From contig NC_083383.1 in the NCBI RefSeq assembly GCF_031755915.1, positions 22,805,001 through 22,869,000 of the forward strand: a stretch of DNA of 64,000 nt. Reading direction: 5' to 3'. Positions 26,378 to 39,261 of this stretch are shown in pieces; within the stretch, counting starts at the first letter, position 1; every line of letters starts with the position of its first letter. The notes beneath the pieces are model-generated. The model did not search any database. It was given only the letters and a program-made list of their open reading frames with translations, and had not been told where the DNA came from. This DNA is from Ziziphus jujuba. Lineage: Eukaryota; Streptophyta; Magnoliopsida; Rosales; Rhamnaceae. Made by a program: the position numbers and the translations under genes.

Positions 26378-27868
26378 GTTTGGTGGTGTTTCAGGACGCT
26401 ATGCACTATTTGGTAGTTATAGGTTTATTGTATGGTACATTGTATATGTTTTTTCTTATACAAATATTTTGGTTGTTTTATTATATTTTATTATTGTTTC
26501 AAATTTATGATTATATTGTTTGTTGTCCAATATTAAATTCATATTTCAAATGGTTAATGATATTTTAAATTCTTTAATTATGAAATGTTCTTTCATGATA
26601 TTATTTTAGGGTATAAGTTGACTTTTGTGAAATGGTTTTGAAAATGAAATTTTTCAAAAGAATGGACGTGGGGTATTTAGGGAAAATGTTTGAATTTTAA
26701 ATAACTATTTTTATATTATTAATTTATCCCACCAGCTAAAAACTCATCTCATGGTTTTGTTTTTTCTTATTTAAACTATTCCCTAACCCTTAGCTGATAG
26801 TTAGTGCACACTATGTTTGAGCATTCTTCTTTGCCATCTTTGTGTTTCATCATTTTCGCATCCTCATTTTTATCATACTTTAGCTGCTGATGTACTTTCT
26901 CTTTTTTTACATACTTTAAGGATTTATCATTTATGCTATTTTATTTAGTTTAAGACTTGAATTCTTCCTTCAGATAGCTTTGGTAGATCAACTTGATATG
27001 ATTATTTTATGGGAATTTTATTAATAGCGTTTATGATATTTTATTTATGTTATTAGGTTATATCTAAAATGTATTTTGCCTCAGTCGTGGATTGTGTGGT
27101 TGACCTTTGCTTGTATAAGCTCCATGAAAATGGTCCTGAATTAAACATAAACAAGTATTCAGACGTGCTTTTCATGTCCACCAAGCTACCTGCTAAATCA
27201 CTTTAACAAAAGCCTGCTAAGTTACCTAAATTCTCATGCTTGTATAAGACATTATATTCAACCATGCCTTTTACATATCTTAGCACTGTTCTAGTTGCTT
27301 GATAGTTATTTTGTGATGGTGAGCTCATGAATCTTGATAAAATGCTTGTAGCATACATTATATCAGGCTTCATGCAAATAAATACAGTAAGTTTCTAATT
27401 AAGCTTCTATAAACCTAGCCATCAATCTTTTAAAAGCCTTCATCTACTTTAAGCTTAGAATTTTGCATCATTGATGAATCAACATCCTTAGCATTGTCTA
27501 ATTGAAAATTTTAAAGCAAATCTGAAGCATATTTTGCTTGAGATAAGAATGTAACTTCATTTGCTTGCTTGATCTCCATGCTAAAAAGTAATGCATTATA
27601 CTAAGGTTGGACATGTCAAATGTATGCATCATTTTGGCCTTGAATCTTGGTATTGTTGTTATAAGTAAATCATCAACATATATAGAGATTACTTATCTTC
27701 ACTTGATTTTGCCTTGATGTAAAGTGTAGGCTTGTTCCCACTTCTTTCGAATCCTTTTGTGATCAAGAAATCACCAATCCTTACATACCAAGCTCTCGAA
27801 TCTTACCTAAGTCTGTAGAGTGCTTTATGAAACAATATACTTTCTCTTTCTCTCAATCTTTGACAAAA

Positions 27869-28186
27869 CCCTCAGATTGCTCTACATAAACTTTTTCTTC
27901 TAATATACCATTTAGGAAGGCTAATTTGATATCTAAATGGTATATTCTCCATGAGTTGTTGGTTGCAAGTGCTAAGATAAGTCTAATTGTTCCATGCCTT
28001 ACCATCGATGCAAGTGATATCTAATTTTTCTTCTAATATACCCTCAGATTGCTCTACATAAACTTTTTCTTCTAATATACCATTTAGGAAGGCTAATTTG
28101 ATATCTAAATGGTATATTCTCCATGAGTTGTTGGTTGCAAGTGCTAAGATAAGTCTAATTGTTCCATGCCTTACCATCGATGCAAA
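27869..28186 (-). repeat. Internal direct duplication in the reverse transcriptase
   Basis: About 146 bp (27869-28014) recurs at 28041-28186, a period of 172 bp. Both copies encode the same reverse-transcriptase stretch, so the catalytic domain is partly repeated. The duplication arose after or during decay of the copia element. Confidence 0.9.
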
Positions 28187-28422
28187 TGTTTCACTATAGT
28201 TCATGCCATACTGTTGCCTATAGGCTTTAACCACCAATCTTGCTTTATGCTTGTTCAAGGTCCCATCTAGATTGATCCTGGTTTTTAAAACCCATTTGAC
28301 ATTAATTACATGTCTATACCTCAATCTTAGAATTAAATTCCATGTCATTTTCTTCTCTATCATCCCCAAGTCATCTTTTGTTACAACGTGCAACTTTTTG
28401 TTTTGTGCAGCCTCACTAAATA

Positions 28423-28659
28423 TCTTGGTTGGTTATAGCTCAATTTCAAAAGGCTCAATTTCAAAAGCCTTTCTACAAGGCTTGCTTTCTCATATAATTC
28501 TTCAAGTGATTGAATATTAATGCATGAGTGCACTTTTTGGTCATTCCAATCGTAATATGCATTTTCATCCACAATTACATAACAGCATGCAACCACTTGT
28601 TTTTATAGACAAGTCATAAATTCTATAGCCTTTTGAAATTGAGCTATAACCAACCAAGA
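28423..28659. repeat. Perfect 31-bp inverted repeat within copia relic
   Basis: Bases 28423-28453 are the exact reverse complement of 28629-28659. The right copy encodes the integrase C-terminal motif VGYSSISKG in the element's minus-strand sense, while the left copy encodes the same motif on the plus strand. A short coding piece has been copied in inverted orientation. Confidence 0.9.
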
Positions 28660-30756
28660 TACCATATTGGCTTTCTTGTCTAGCTTAGGTCCAAGATACC
28701 AATATTGGCTTTATTGTTTAGCTTAGTCCTCTTTACCTCATGTACATGCATATAACATAACTTCCAAATACTTTTAAGTGAGAAATTAAAGGCTTAGAGC
28801 CATACGAAAATTCATTTGGAGTTCTTGAATCGATTGCTTTGCTTGGAAGCCTATTGAGAAGCTACACACTTATAATTGCTACTTCGACCCAAAATTTCAT
28901 TGGAATGTGCTTCTCAAATAGCAAACATCTTGATATCTCCATAATTTTCTAATCTTTCTTTCACTCACTCCATTTTGTTGTGGTGTGTATGGAGTTGTGA
29001 GTTGGTGCAGTATTCATGCTTGCTTACACAAATGTCATTTTCATTGATGCTTGAAAATTATGGAGATATCCATTGGACCAAACACATCCAAGTGTACCAA
29101 TTCTAGCTTCTACTTAGCTTTTTCAAGACTTCTCAAAGAAAATGGTTACCTTGTAAGCTTGAAAAAAAATTTTGGCATTGAACTACATCTTCTTGTATTT
29201 GAGGTAGTCATTCTACAATTTATTATGTTTGCATCTACTTTAAAGTGGCATAATTGTAATAACCGAACCTCCTATACTGTAACTTTGAATTTTCATCAAC
29301 TTGAGCTCTCAAAACAAATTGTTTTTGGAACTCAAAGTCAACTGTAAGCCTATTTTCTTTCATGTACACCATCAATACCACTTTATCATCTTTTGATATC
29401 TCACAATACATGTCTAAAAACTTCAAAGTGCATCCCTTCTTCATGAATTGTGGCACATTAAGTCAATTCTTGGACAGATTTGGTACAATCAATCCACTTT
29501 TTATAAGTATAGTACCTTTAGAGGTTTTAATGGCAACATCATCTCTACCTTGTGCTTGCATAGTCTATCTATTTGCTACCTTAATTTTTATTGCAATTCT
29601 ATTGTCAAAATTAACAAACAGCTCACGGTTGTGACTCATATGATTAGTACAACTGCCATTAAGTATACATATGCCTTTGCTTGTAGTTGTCAGATTGCAA
29701 ATTACAACTTCCATTAAACATCCATATGTCTTTACCTATAGTTGTAAGATTATAAATGGTTGTGAATGTGTGTTCATATTCAATATTGGTATTGTTTGGT
29801 TCGTTAACATGTCTTGCCTCTTGCCTTTCATTTTTTTTCTTGTCAACATCTCCACATGACCAAACTACTTACAAAGTTTGCATTGAACATTTGGTCTCCT
29901 CCAACAAGCCTTTATTGAGTGTCCTTTCTTTTTACAATTTAAGCAAGGACTATAAGATTTCTTCTCCATTCATTGAAATTGATTTTTCCAACCCTTATTT
30001 TGCCTTTGATAAGCTTGATTATTGTATGTTGCTTTTCCTTTATTTCTTGTTGTAAGGGCTGCTTCAGTTGAAGTTGATTCACCTTGCTACCTTGGACTCC
30101 TTCGTTGTCCGATGGCATATAAAGCATAAGGGTGACTCAGTTAGAGAAATCTATGTGAGAACTTTGGTTTCTTCCAAGGGTGAAATCTTGGATTCAAACT
30201 TCTCTACAATCTTTTGATCTTGGAAAGCTTCTCTAAGCAATCGAATTTGGTTCACAATCTTCATAACTCTGTTTGAGAATTCTTTCATGGGTTTATTCTC
30301 CTCCATTTTAAAATTCTTAAACTCTCTTCTTAGATTGAGAAGCTGCATCTTCCTTGTCCTTGTATTCCCTTGGAACTTATCTTGAAGCTTTTCTTAAGCT
30401 TCTCTTGATGTTGAGCATGTCATAATTCTAGTGAAGATCTCATCTATGGCGACGACTTGTATGACTATGAGAGCTTTAAATGGCCTTGTATTTTCTTCAC
30501 TATGAAGCTTGATTTGATTCACTGAAGCTCCTGCTCTTAATGGTTCTATTTCATAATCAAACTCAACAAGTTGCCAAAGGTTCTAGGTGTACAAAAATAA
30601 GCCTTCATTTTAATGGACCAAATTAAGTTTTGCCCATCGAACATGGGCGGTGAAAGTGCTGAAAAGTGAGAGAAAACCATTGAAACCATGAGGTGTTCTT
30701 TGGTTTCTCACTCAAGTTTTCAATTAAAGGATTCAAATAAAACTCTGATATCAATT

Positions 30757-31565
30757 TGAAAGGTTGGTTCTAAAACGAACTTGAAGTTACTTAGCTTGAG
30801 GTGGATATGGTAAGCCTTTGGCTTTTGGTTTTGCAAGTATTAGTTCGCAGCTTTTGAGCTGCTTATTCAACATGGTTTATGAGACAAAGTGTTACTCCAA
30901 AAAAACTTAATATTCATTCACATGTTATGTGTATATGTTACATATGAAAGAAGTATGAAAACAATTTTCTTTGTTGTCCATACAAACCAATGAAACCTAA
31001 GAGCTTCACATGAAAAAAGTTGTGTGTGTGAATGCAATGTCATCATGGTTTGGTCCAATGCATGCATGCCATCTATTGGTTCCATGCTATTTACTTTATG
31101 TTGAAGTAGTCGAATGGAAGCTTGAAAAATGTAGTTTGTTCTATTAGTTGAGAGAGTGGCCAAATCTGAGCATGCCATTTCATCAAACTTGTCTAATTAG
31201 GTCAAGTTGCTAAGCAACTTGTCAATCTAAGACCTATTCTTGCTAACATTACTAATTTCATGTTATTTGCTATTCTTGAACACCTACTTAAATACCGTAA
31301 TTGAAACAAAATCAAAAGGACATAAAACAAACTTGAAAGCATTTGAAACACTCACCCTTGGCCTAAGCAACCTTGCCTCAGGTTTGAATAAAATGTGGCT
31401 AATGTTGCCATATATTCTAACAAAATCATGGTTACTTGGGTTTTGATGACTAGGCCTTCAACAAAATACAAAAGTAAACGTTTCCATTTATTTCACTGTT
31501 AAGATCAATCTAATCTCAACTCCTCTTTATGGTTTCAATTTTTGCTATATATGAAATAAGATAAA
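30757..31565. other. Possible LTR remnant, then unassigned spacer
   Basis: Sequence right after the primer-binding site (TGAAAGGTTGG from 30757) should be the 5' LTR of the copia relic, but its outer edge cannot be set. The rest shows no gene. Confidence 0.35.
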
Positions 31566-31569
31566 GTTT

Positions 31570-32520
31570 TTGTTAAGACTTGGAATTCCACTTTAAAAGT
31601 TAACCCAATAGAAAGAGTAACTCAAATCTCTTATATATCCTTTAAGATCTTTATATCTAACTAATATGGGACTTATGTTTGTACCTTTAAATTAAGGAAA
31701 CCTTGCCTCTCTTTTTTTCCCCCCCTAGCTAGCACCCTTAAACTAGAAACCACTATTCACCTCCCCTCCCATTCTGTCAAGTTGTCTTTTCTATGTGATG
31801 CTTCACTGGAAATGACTATTCACCCCCTCCCCAATCGAATGAGTAACTCAAATCTCTTATATATCCTTTAAGATATTTATATCTAACTAATATGGGAATT
31901 ATGTTTGTACCTTTAAACTAAGGAAACCTTGCCCCATTTTTCTTCCCCCCTAGCTAGCACCCTTAAACTAGAAACTACTATTCACCTCCCCTCCCATTCT
32001 GTCAAGTTGTCTTCTCTATGTGATGCTTCACTGGAAACGACTATTCACCCTCCCTCCTCCCCCAAAACCACTCCCCAATTCTATCAAGTTGTCTCCACTA
32101 TGGGATGATTCACCTATCTCTCGTGGCTCACCATGTATCATAGGATGGCCTCCTCCATGTTTCCCTGGCATAGGTTCTCATCACCGCACCATTCGATACG
32201 AAATTTCTATCATCAAGTTTTAACTGCTAATCATGAGGTTTCTTTTCAACATTATACTCCAGCATATGGGTTCAACTACCATTTGATTCACCTTAGGGTT
32301 CAACTCGTGCATACACATGATTTTGTCAAGGTCCCAATGCTAATACCATTTGTTGAGATATGGGTTCCACTCTAAAAGGTTAACCTAATAAATGGAGTAA
32401 ATATGAGTTCTACTGTAAAAGGTTAACCTTATAAATGCAGTATCCAAGTCTCTTATATATCCTCATGTCTGGCTAATGTAGAACTTATATTTGCACCTCT
32501 ACTAGTTTTCACTTCATTTT
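31570..32520. mobile_element. LTR-like block with three related starts
   Basis: TGTTAAGACTTGGAATTCCA (31570) and TGTTGAGATATGGGTTCCAC (about 32352) open two related segments that share GTTAACC, an AATAGA- or AATGGAGT-like stretch, and TCTTATATATCC. Upstream of the second lies a degenerate primer-binding-site-like CTAATACCAT. This suggests fragmentary copia-type LTRs with no coding core left. The boundaries are tentative. Confidence 0.45.
31615..32055. repeat. Tandem duplication, period 226 bp
   Basis: The unit starting GAGTAACTCAAATCTCTTAT at 31615 repeats at 31841 with only scattered differences, including CTAGCTAGCACCCTTAAACT and GTGATGCTTCACTGGAAA in both copies. Homology fades near 32055. 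Confidence 0.9.
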
Positions 32521-35500
32521 AGAACTTTGTCTTCCAAACTTATTATAGTTTGGGCCTTCGTTGATGGTCTCCACAGCAAAGATAGCCCCAACTTCCAACA
32601 ATAGGCTTTTTGTCTAGCATACCAATATATTTACCAAAAGCACATGCATTACTATTTTATTGGTTAACACTTTAATATAACCTAAAAATAGATGAGTGAA
32701 CCTTTGAAGAGATGAATACTATTAAATATAAACCAATCAAATAATTACATGTGTACTCTGGATGCATATATTGGTAAATTAGTTGGTTCCTAGCATCACT
32801 ATGGTTATCCAACAATAAGCTTTATTATACAATTAAGTTTTTGACTGATTATTTTGTATAGCAATATTGGAAGGAATATATTTAGCTAAGCAATATATTA
32901 AAAAATTTATGCATTAATATAAGAAAATAATAAATCAAAATCAAAATTTTTGTTGAACTTCACATTATGAATTAAGTAAGATACAAAACTACTATATTTT
33001 AAAGAAATAATTAATTCTTGTGTTAAAGCTTTTAAATATAGTAATTTGTAAAGGAAGTTAATTTTTAATTATTTTAAATGAAATTTAATTCGATCTTTTA
33101 TATATATATATATATATATTGGGGGGACAAGAAGGGGGTTGGAGGCAAATACCTGTTTTGGTATTATTTTTATTGTTATAAAAACTTATGGACTAAATAA
33201 AAAATGCTGGGGAGCCATAGTCTAAGTGTAGTGTCCGCCATTGGAGGAATATCATAACTATGCATTTTTGCCTAAAAAAATGGTTATTTTGCTACAAAAC
33301 TGTCATTAAAAACTTAATAGATAAATATTAAATCCATCATTATTTTGATAAGGGAAAATTTTATTTAAAACTCTTCATTTTTATTTTAATTACAATTAGA
33401 TTCATATTTTTGAAAAAATCATAATAAAAATTCATCTGTCAGTTTTTTAAAATTAATTTTTATAGTTAAAAATTACAAATGTGAATATAACAATATTAAA
33501 GAGATCTAAGTAAAATTTACCCTTGGATAATTAGTGCTTTTATATATGTTTTTCATGATGGCTGTCTATATTTTCAAATCTCCAAAATCAATGTTAGAGC
33601 TCGCAAACAGCTTAAGCAAATCATTAGTTTAACTACTTATGATATGCGATTTATTATTATTGTTAGGTTTTTTTTTGGCACCAATTAATGCCCTTATCCA
33701 GAGGAACAAAATCTCTTCATATGCAATGCATGCATTTTACAATTAAAAAGTCATAATGAATTGTCCCTTACAAACTATTCACTTCAAAGTTATGTATATA
33801 ATAAAAGTTTATAGATTTTTTTTCCTAAAAAATTATAAAATATATTTTTAAATATATTTAAAATTTTCCAAACTTAGTACACTCATTTGAACTTCTGAGT
33901 CATTTTTATAAAATTTTATTAAGGGTGTTAACAGAAAATGAACAATAGTGATAACTTTCAAAATAGAGACATTTAATTGTATTAAGTTGAAAATAGAGAA
34001 GGGCTAAATGCAATTATCCACATATAATATTAAATTATTTCGGTTCCATTTTGTCATGGAATTATTTTTGCTACTTGACAATAAGGAAGTAGGAGAATCA
34101 CTCATCTACGTTTATCCATATTAGTCAACTTTTGCATATATAATATATATATATATATATATATTTATAAGAAGAAGAAGAAAAAGAAATAAATAAAAAA
34201 TAATGGACATGTTGGTCATGCGATCGATAATGAAAATAAGAAATATGGCTGTTAGAGGATCCTTGCAGTCCTAAAAACTTAATCAATTAGAGAACATGTG
34301 TTCCCCAATAATGACAGCATCACAACAAACCTATCTCTCTATTTATTTTTGGGAACTCTCTTTGAAATCCGCTTCTCTTGAATGTTTATGTCTTAAAATT
34401 AATTGTGTAATCCCCTTTGGAAACGATTTCAAATCTCCCTTATTTAATTCGTTCTCCATGTGATCCCCCCAACTTTGTTCAATTTATACTAAAACATTTC
34501 ACATTAGCTGTTATCTGAATCTCCAAACTGTCTCAAATATTAACATGAAAAGGAAATAAAAATAAAAATAAAGAGAGAAAAGTAATATATATCTGTCTAT
34601 GTATATATATATATATTCTTATATATATATATACATACAGTTTTTTTATCATATATTTATTAATTTTCATAAATCTCTATTCAACAAACAATAATAACTG
34701 AAAAAGTTTTACTTTTTCTCGCACAAATTCAAACTCCAAAGATAATCATATTTCTCTAAGTAATAAAGTTGTAAATATTCTTCTTAGGATTGCTTCTTCA
34801 TAATTTTCACTTAATTAAACAAACAATGAAAACTTTAATTTTGGTAATTATTTCCTCCTTTTTCCATCATGATTTCCAAACTCAATTCTTAGCTAGCATT
34901 TATAAACGTGTGGTTTGGTAATGCATTATGTTTTTTTTCTTTTTTTGGTTTTCTACATGATTATGTGTAATTTGCTTACTTTAAATGTTTTTTCATAATT
35001 ATTTTAGAATTTGTTATATATTTCAATTAACAACAAAAATTGAAATGAAAAAAAAAATACAAACACCAGATAAAAAATAATTTGAAATGGAATTTCCATT
35101 TTACGCAAGTTTATAATTATTTGAAAGATGTAAAACAAACTCTATCTATTACTAATTTATACTAATAAATGTTTGAAGTAAATAAATTTTATAAAGTTAA
35201 AGAGTGAAAAAAAAATGTTACCAAAATATCAGATTCTTTCCTAACTACATAGTAACATAACTCGAGAAAATAATAACCCAGTGGCTTAAAATTAACTCTT
35301 TTTTAAGACATCATACTTGATTTATCCTTCCCAAAATAAAAAAATAAAAAATAAAAATGAAAGAAAAAAATTAGTCTCCAGTGATGAGGAAAACAAAAAA
35401 CAAAAAGAATCTTAAAGTTGAGGATTCCAAGGCCAATGCCCTAATTTGCACTACACATGCTAGTACAGATCACATAGCTCAAAGAATTTGATGAAAAGAA

Positions 35501-35560
35501 GAGGGGAAGGGGGGGTGATGAACTAATTCAGTTTACCTTCTTTTTTTTTTTTATACATAT
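32521..35560. other. AT-rich intergenic region, no gene seen
   Basis: Low-complexity sequence with (TA)n tracts near 33097-33118, 34138-34163 and 34603-34632. No coding region or element could be supported. Confidence 0.6.
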
Positions 35561-35740
35561 GATGATAATGGGCAAATTCAGTTGAATGCAGAGCAATGGT
35601 GATGGGATCTCTTAATTAATAATAAAAATTGGAGGCAACAAATCCTCAACTCGGAGTTTGTAAAGTTGATGGGATCTTTTCCACATGGGGTGTCCAAATT
35701 GGGTCATGTGCTATGTGGGCATTTCCTAAACTCCAAATCA
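35561..35740. repeat. Segment duplicated at 46979-47125
   Basis: Landmarks GATAATGGGCAAATT, TTAATAATAAAA, a CTC-AC-G-TTTG-AAAG pattern, TGATGGGATC, CATGGGGTGTCCAAATTGGG and GTGGGCATT recur in order at 46979-47125. The copy here lies about 0.9-1.1 kb upstream of the WAV3-like start codon. Its role is unknown; it may be a dispersed repeat or a duplicated promoter piece. Confidence 0.75.
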
Positions 35741-35952
35741 ATGTAATTCTCAATTTTAAAATTTCATTAATCTATAATATTAATAACAATCTTTCAACTT
35801 GCCAATTGTAAATATATAAGTTTTTTTTTTTTTTCCCAAGTAAATATAGTTGCTTCCTCTGACAGACACCTCTAAGTAGGGCCCAGTTTCTATCTCTCAA
35901 TCAATTTGTTTTTCAACATTGCCTTTACAAAAAGATTTGGAAAAATCCATGC

Positions 35953-35958
35953 CACGTG
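35953..35958. promoter_or_regulatory. G-box/ABRE-type CACGTG upstream of WAV3-like gene
   Basis: CACGTG occurs in the context GCCACGTGTC about 710 bp before the start codon at 36668. This is the core bound by plant bZIP and bHLH factors in light and ABA responses. A single palindromic hexamer may occur by chance. Confidence 0.35.
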
Positions 35959-36667
35959 TCAATCTGTCTATTTCTATTCCTCCTCCTACTGTCAACAATC
36001 AACATCACCAAATTTGGCCCCTTCTGAGTTGCTGCTGCAAATCACTTTAATTTTCATTTTTTTTAATTATATTAATTTTCAGAAAGCAAAGCAAACTTAA
36101 TTTGAACATGGAGGTGCTTATCGAACTTACCAACTCTTAATTATATAAGCTGACGCCTGACGGTCAAAGTGGGGTATGGGCATTTTTATAAATATAAGAA
36201 TTAATTATTTGCTTTAAAAAAAAAAAAAAAAAAAACATTATAAATATTCAATCCAAGGAATGCTTTTCTCTTCTGAAATAAATATGATCACGCAGAGGTA
36301 GAGATAGATTGAGAGAAACAGTAGATCTTTCTGCCAAAAAGACCAATAGAAAACAGAGAGAAAATAGAAAAACAAAAGGAAAAATACAATGAGAGGGAAA
36401 CAGAGAGAAGGGTCTGGATCAGAGTCTGAATTCCCACTAATTTCTTCTCCTTGCATTTTATTGTATTTGATCAACTTAGATTCTTAGGTCCTTTACCTTT
36501 TGTCTACGAGTTCATTAAAAAAAAAAAAAAAAAAAACTATTTTGCTTTTCATCTTCTTCATTTGTCTCTTTCATAACATAAACAAAAGGATCGTGGATAG
36601 AAAGAAAAAAAAAAAAAGAAAAAGAAAGAACTTTGGTGGTTTGTTTGATCATTTTTGGTCACAAAAG

Positions 36668-39176
36668 ATGGGTACGAGATGGAGAAGAGCCTTTTGCACT
36701 ACGCTTTCAAAAGACCCAGAATTCAAAGTATCAGAAAAGCAGCAACAACAGACAAGTCGAAGTCCGAGTCCGAGTCCCAGAAGTTGTACCAGATTGAGCT
36801 TCTTCTCTGGTGGAAGCAACCCTTCCACATCTCGCTTGCTATTTCAATCTCAACCTGTCTCTAGCCCGAGTTTACGCTGTCGAACACCTTCAGAGACTGT
36901 GAGTGAAAGCCCCAGGCTTGAATGTAAAACCACCACTCCCAAGAAATCTAAGAGTCCCAAAACATTATTGGGTTCCAACCCAACTTCTCCTAGATCTCCT
37001 CTCAAGTTGTCACTTTTCAAGAACAGCTTCAAATTTAGGGTAACAAATTTTCATACAATCTTTTTTTTTTTTTTTTTAAAGATTTATAATATTATTAGTA
37101 CTGTTACGGTGGGCAACATGGACCAATATAAATATATACCAATAGATAATGTTCTATGTAATTACTGCGATATTATATTATCGAAATTAGAGGATAGTTG
37201 CTCACCATAAATTCTGACCCATTACAGCAAAATTCTTATTTCAAAAAATTTTTTTTGAGTTAAGCGTGTATATTTGTTGTTATTGATTTCAGAGTAGCTG
37301 TGGAATATGCTTGAACAGCGTGAAGACTGGACATGGCACGGCCATTTACACAGCAGAGTGTGCTCACGCTTTCCATTTTCCCTGCATAGTTTCGTACGTC
37401 AACAAGCATAATAGCCTTATATGTCCAGTCTGCAACTGTTCATGGAAAGACGTTCCTTTTCTCGCCGTCCACAAGAACATCACCCCTGAATCCGTACAAC
37501 AAGATCAACAAAGCCTCGTTACCAAGCCAACAACCGAAGACGTCGTCAAAAAGGCCGAACCAGTCCTCCGCCAACATACGAAACCTTCGGATTCGAGGTT
37601 GTACGATGACGACGAGCGTTTGATTTCTCCCAACTCAGGTACCAGCCAGATTAGTCCAATACCCGAAGTGAATGAGGATGCAAAAGAGGTCGACCACGAA
37701 GACGTCGAAGAGTTTCAAGGATTCTTCGTTAATCCTAACCCTTCATCGTCTTCTTCGATGAGATACTCCGAAGAAGCGCAAATGATCAATAAAGATGTGA
37801 GAACCAACCATGTACAAGTGAGACTTTTGCCCGAAGCAGCTGTTATATCGGCGAGCCGAACTCATGAAACTTATGCGGTCACGTTGAGAGTGAAAGCCCC
37901 ACCTCCTCCTTCTTCAACGCGCAGTGTAAAACCATCAAACCGTGGGCCGATAGATTTGGTCACCGTTCTCGATGTCAGTGGTAGTATGATTGGTCCCAAG
38001 TTGCATATGCTCAAGCGTGCTATGCGTTTGGTTATTTCCTCTCTCGGCTCCGGTGACCGGCTCTCAATCGTCGCTTTCTCTGCTTCCGCTAAGAGATTGA
38101 TGCCGTTGAGAAAAATGACTGCTCAAGGCCAGCGCAATGCTCGGCGCATTGTTGATCAGCTCGTTTGCGGTCAAGGAACGAGTGTTGGTGAGGCTTTGAG
38201 GAAAGCAACAAAAGTGCTCGAAGATCGTAGAGAAAGGAATCCAGTGGCTAGCATTATGCTATTATCCGACGGTCAGGATGAGAGATCAGTCCGAACAAAC
38301 AAGAATAATCAAAGACATACAATGAATCACACTACCTCTTCTACCCGATTCGCCCACATTGAAATCCCCGTTCACTCATTCGGATTCGGCGAATACGAAT
38401 CGGCCGAGAACGAGTTTGCGAAATGCGTCGGAGGGTTATTGAGCGTTGTTGTACAGGATTTGAGAATTCAACTCGGCTTCCATTCGGCCTCCAAATCGGC
38501 CGAGATCTCCGCCATCTATTCGTACAGCGGAAAGCCGACAGTGCTCAGCTCGAGGTCGGTGCGACTCTGCGACTTGTACGCCGAGGAAGAGAAAGAGTTG
38601 CTGGTGGAATTGAGGGTCCCAATTACGGCAGTTGGTACCCACATAGTGATGTCCGCCAGGTGTTTGTATAAAGACCCTTCGACTCAGGAGGTTGTGTATG
38701 AGAAAGAGCAGTCTCTTGTTTTACCTGCTGCTCCAGATTTTGGTCGATTGTCTAATACTCCCAAGATTGAGAGGCTTAGAAACCAGTTCATTGCGATCCG
38801 AGCGATCGCTGAGTCTCGGAGATTGGTGGAGCACAATGATTATACAAGCGGGCATCATTTGTTGGCTTCGGCTCGAGCCCTGCTTATGCAATCGAACCCT
38901 GTATTTGCTGATGAGTATGTGAGAGCTTTGGAAGTTGAGCTCGCCGAGCTTCATTGGCGGAGACAACATCAGATTGAGCAACAACAGCAACAAATGGTGA
39001 TGATACAGAGAAGAAGAGGTGGCGAGAGGGAGATTGCTGTGGTTGATGAGAATGGTGATCCGCTTACTCCCACATCGGCTTGGAGAGCTGCTGAGAAGCT
39101 TGCTAAAGTTGCTATGATGAAGAAGTCGTTGAGTAGAGTTGATGATTTACATGGGTTTGAAAATGCCAGATTTTAA
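36668..39176 (+). CDS. WAV3/EDA40-family E3 ubiquitin ligase (RING-H2 + vWA)
   Basis: There are two exons, 36668-37039 and 37293-39176. The intron, 37040-37292, has GT and TTTCAG borders in phase 0. The product is 751 aa, near the roughly 680-740 aa seen in the family. The ATG at 36668 gives MGTRWRRAFCTT, the typical family N-terminus; the open frame further upstream is poly(A)-derived lysines. Residues 20-124 are Ser/Pro-rich. A RING-H2 follows: Cys127, Cys130, Cys147, His149, His152, Cys155, Cys168 and Cys171. A von Willebrand A domain begins near 345, with the metal-binding DVSGS motif at 351-355 and SDGQDE near 449-454. The C-terminal Hint-like region ends with a Gln-rich stretch. Arabidopsis WAV3, WAVH1, WAVH2 and EDA40 are RING ligases affecting root gravitropism and auxin-related growth. 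Function here is inferred from family, and which paralogue this is cannot be settled. A long inverted repeat starts about 85 bp after the stop. Confidence 0.95.
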
Positions 39177-39261
39177 TATAATTTTAATTTTTCTTCTTTG
39201 AGTAAAATAGTTTTTCTTTTTTTCTTCTTTTCATGGGGTTTTTACGGGTCGGAGATGTACA

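Larger units (their letters stand above)
24290..26820. mobile_element. Putative LTR or non-autonomous retroelement block
   Basis: This moderately GC-richer, non-coding block truncates the copia gag relic and contains local tandem repeats. Its composition and lack of coding capacity resemble a long LTR. No terminal repeat pair or target duplication could be defined, so the class is open. Confidence 0.35.
27060..30756 (-). mobile_element. Decayed Ty1/copia retrotransposon, gag to RNase H
   Basis: Read on the minus strand, the element keeps copia order. The primer-binding site lies at 30742-30753 and gag at 30348-30151 (EEFSNRVMKIVNQIRLL-like). A CCHC knuckle (CLNCKKKGHSIKACW) lies near 29940-29890, and the integrase end (LTTPYTPQQNGVSERKIRKL) near 29005-28930. 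An integrase C-terminal stretch (LVGYSSISKGYRIYDL) is near 28660-28610. The reverse transcriptase N-half lies at 28393-27983 (HKARLVVKAYRQQYGMNYSE, YHLDIKLAFLNG), its catalytic YVDD at 27669-27680, and the RNase H end near 27240-27060 (LVDMKSTSEYLF, QSTTEAKYI). Frames are broken throughout and no paired LTR was found, so it is inactive. Confidence 0.85.

Noticed and set aside
36500..36667. Upstream extension of the WAV3-like frame
   Set aside because: Composed of poly(A)-encoded lysines; the family N-terminus MGTRWRRAFCTT begins at 36668.
38423..38993. Open frames on other frames and strand inside WAV3-like exon 2
   Set aside because: Shadows of the real coding frame, which carries the vWA and C-terminal regions.
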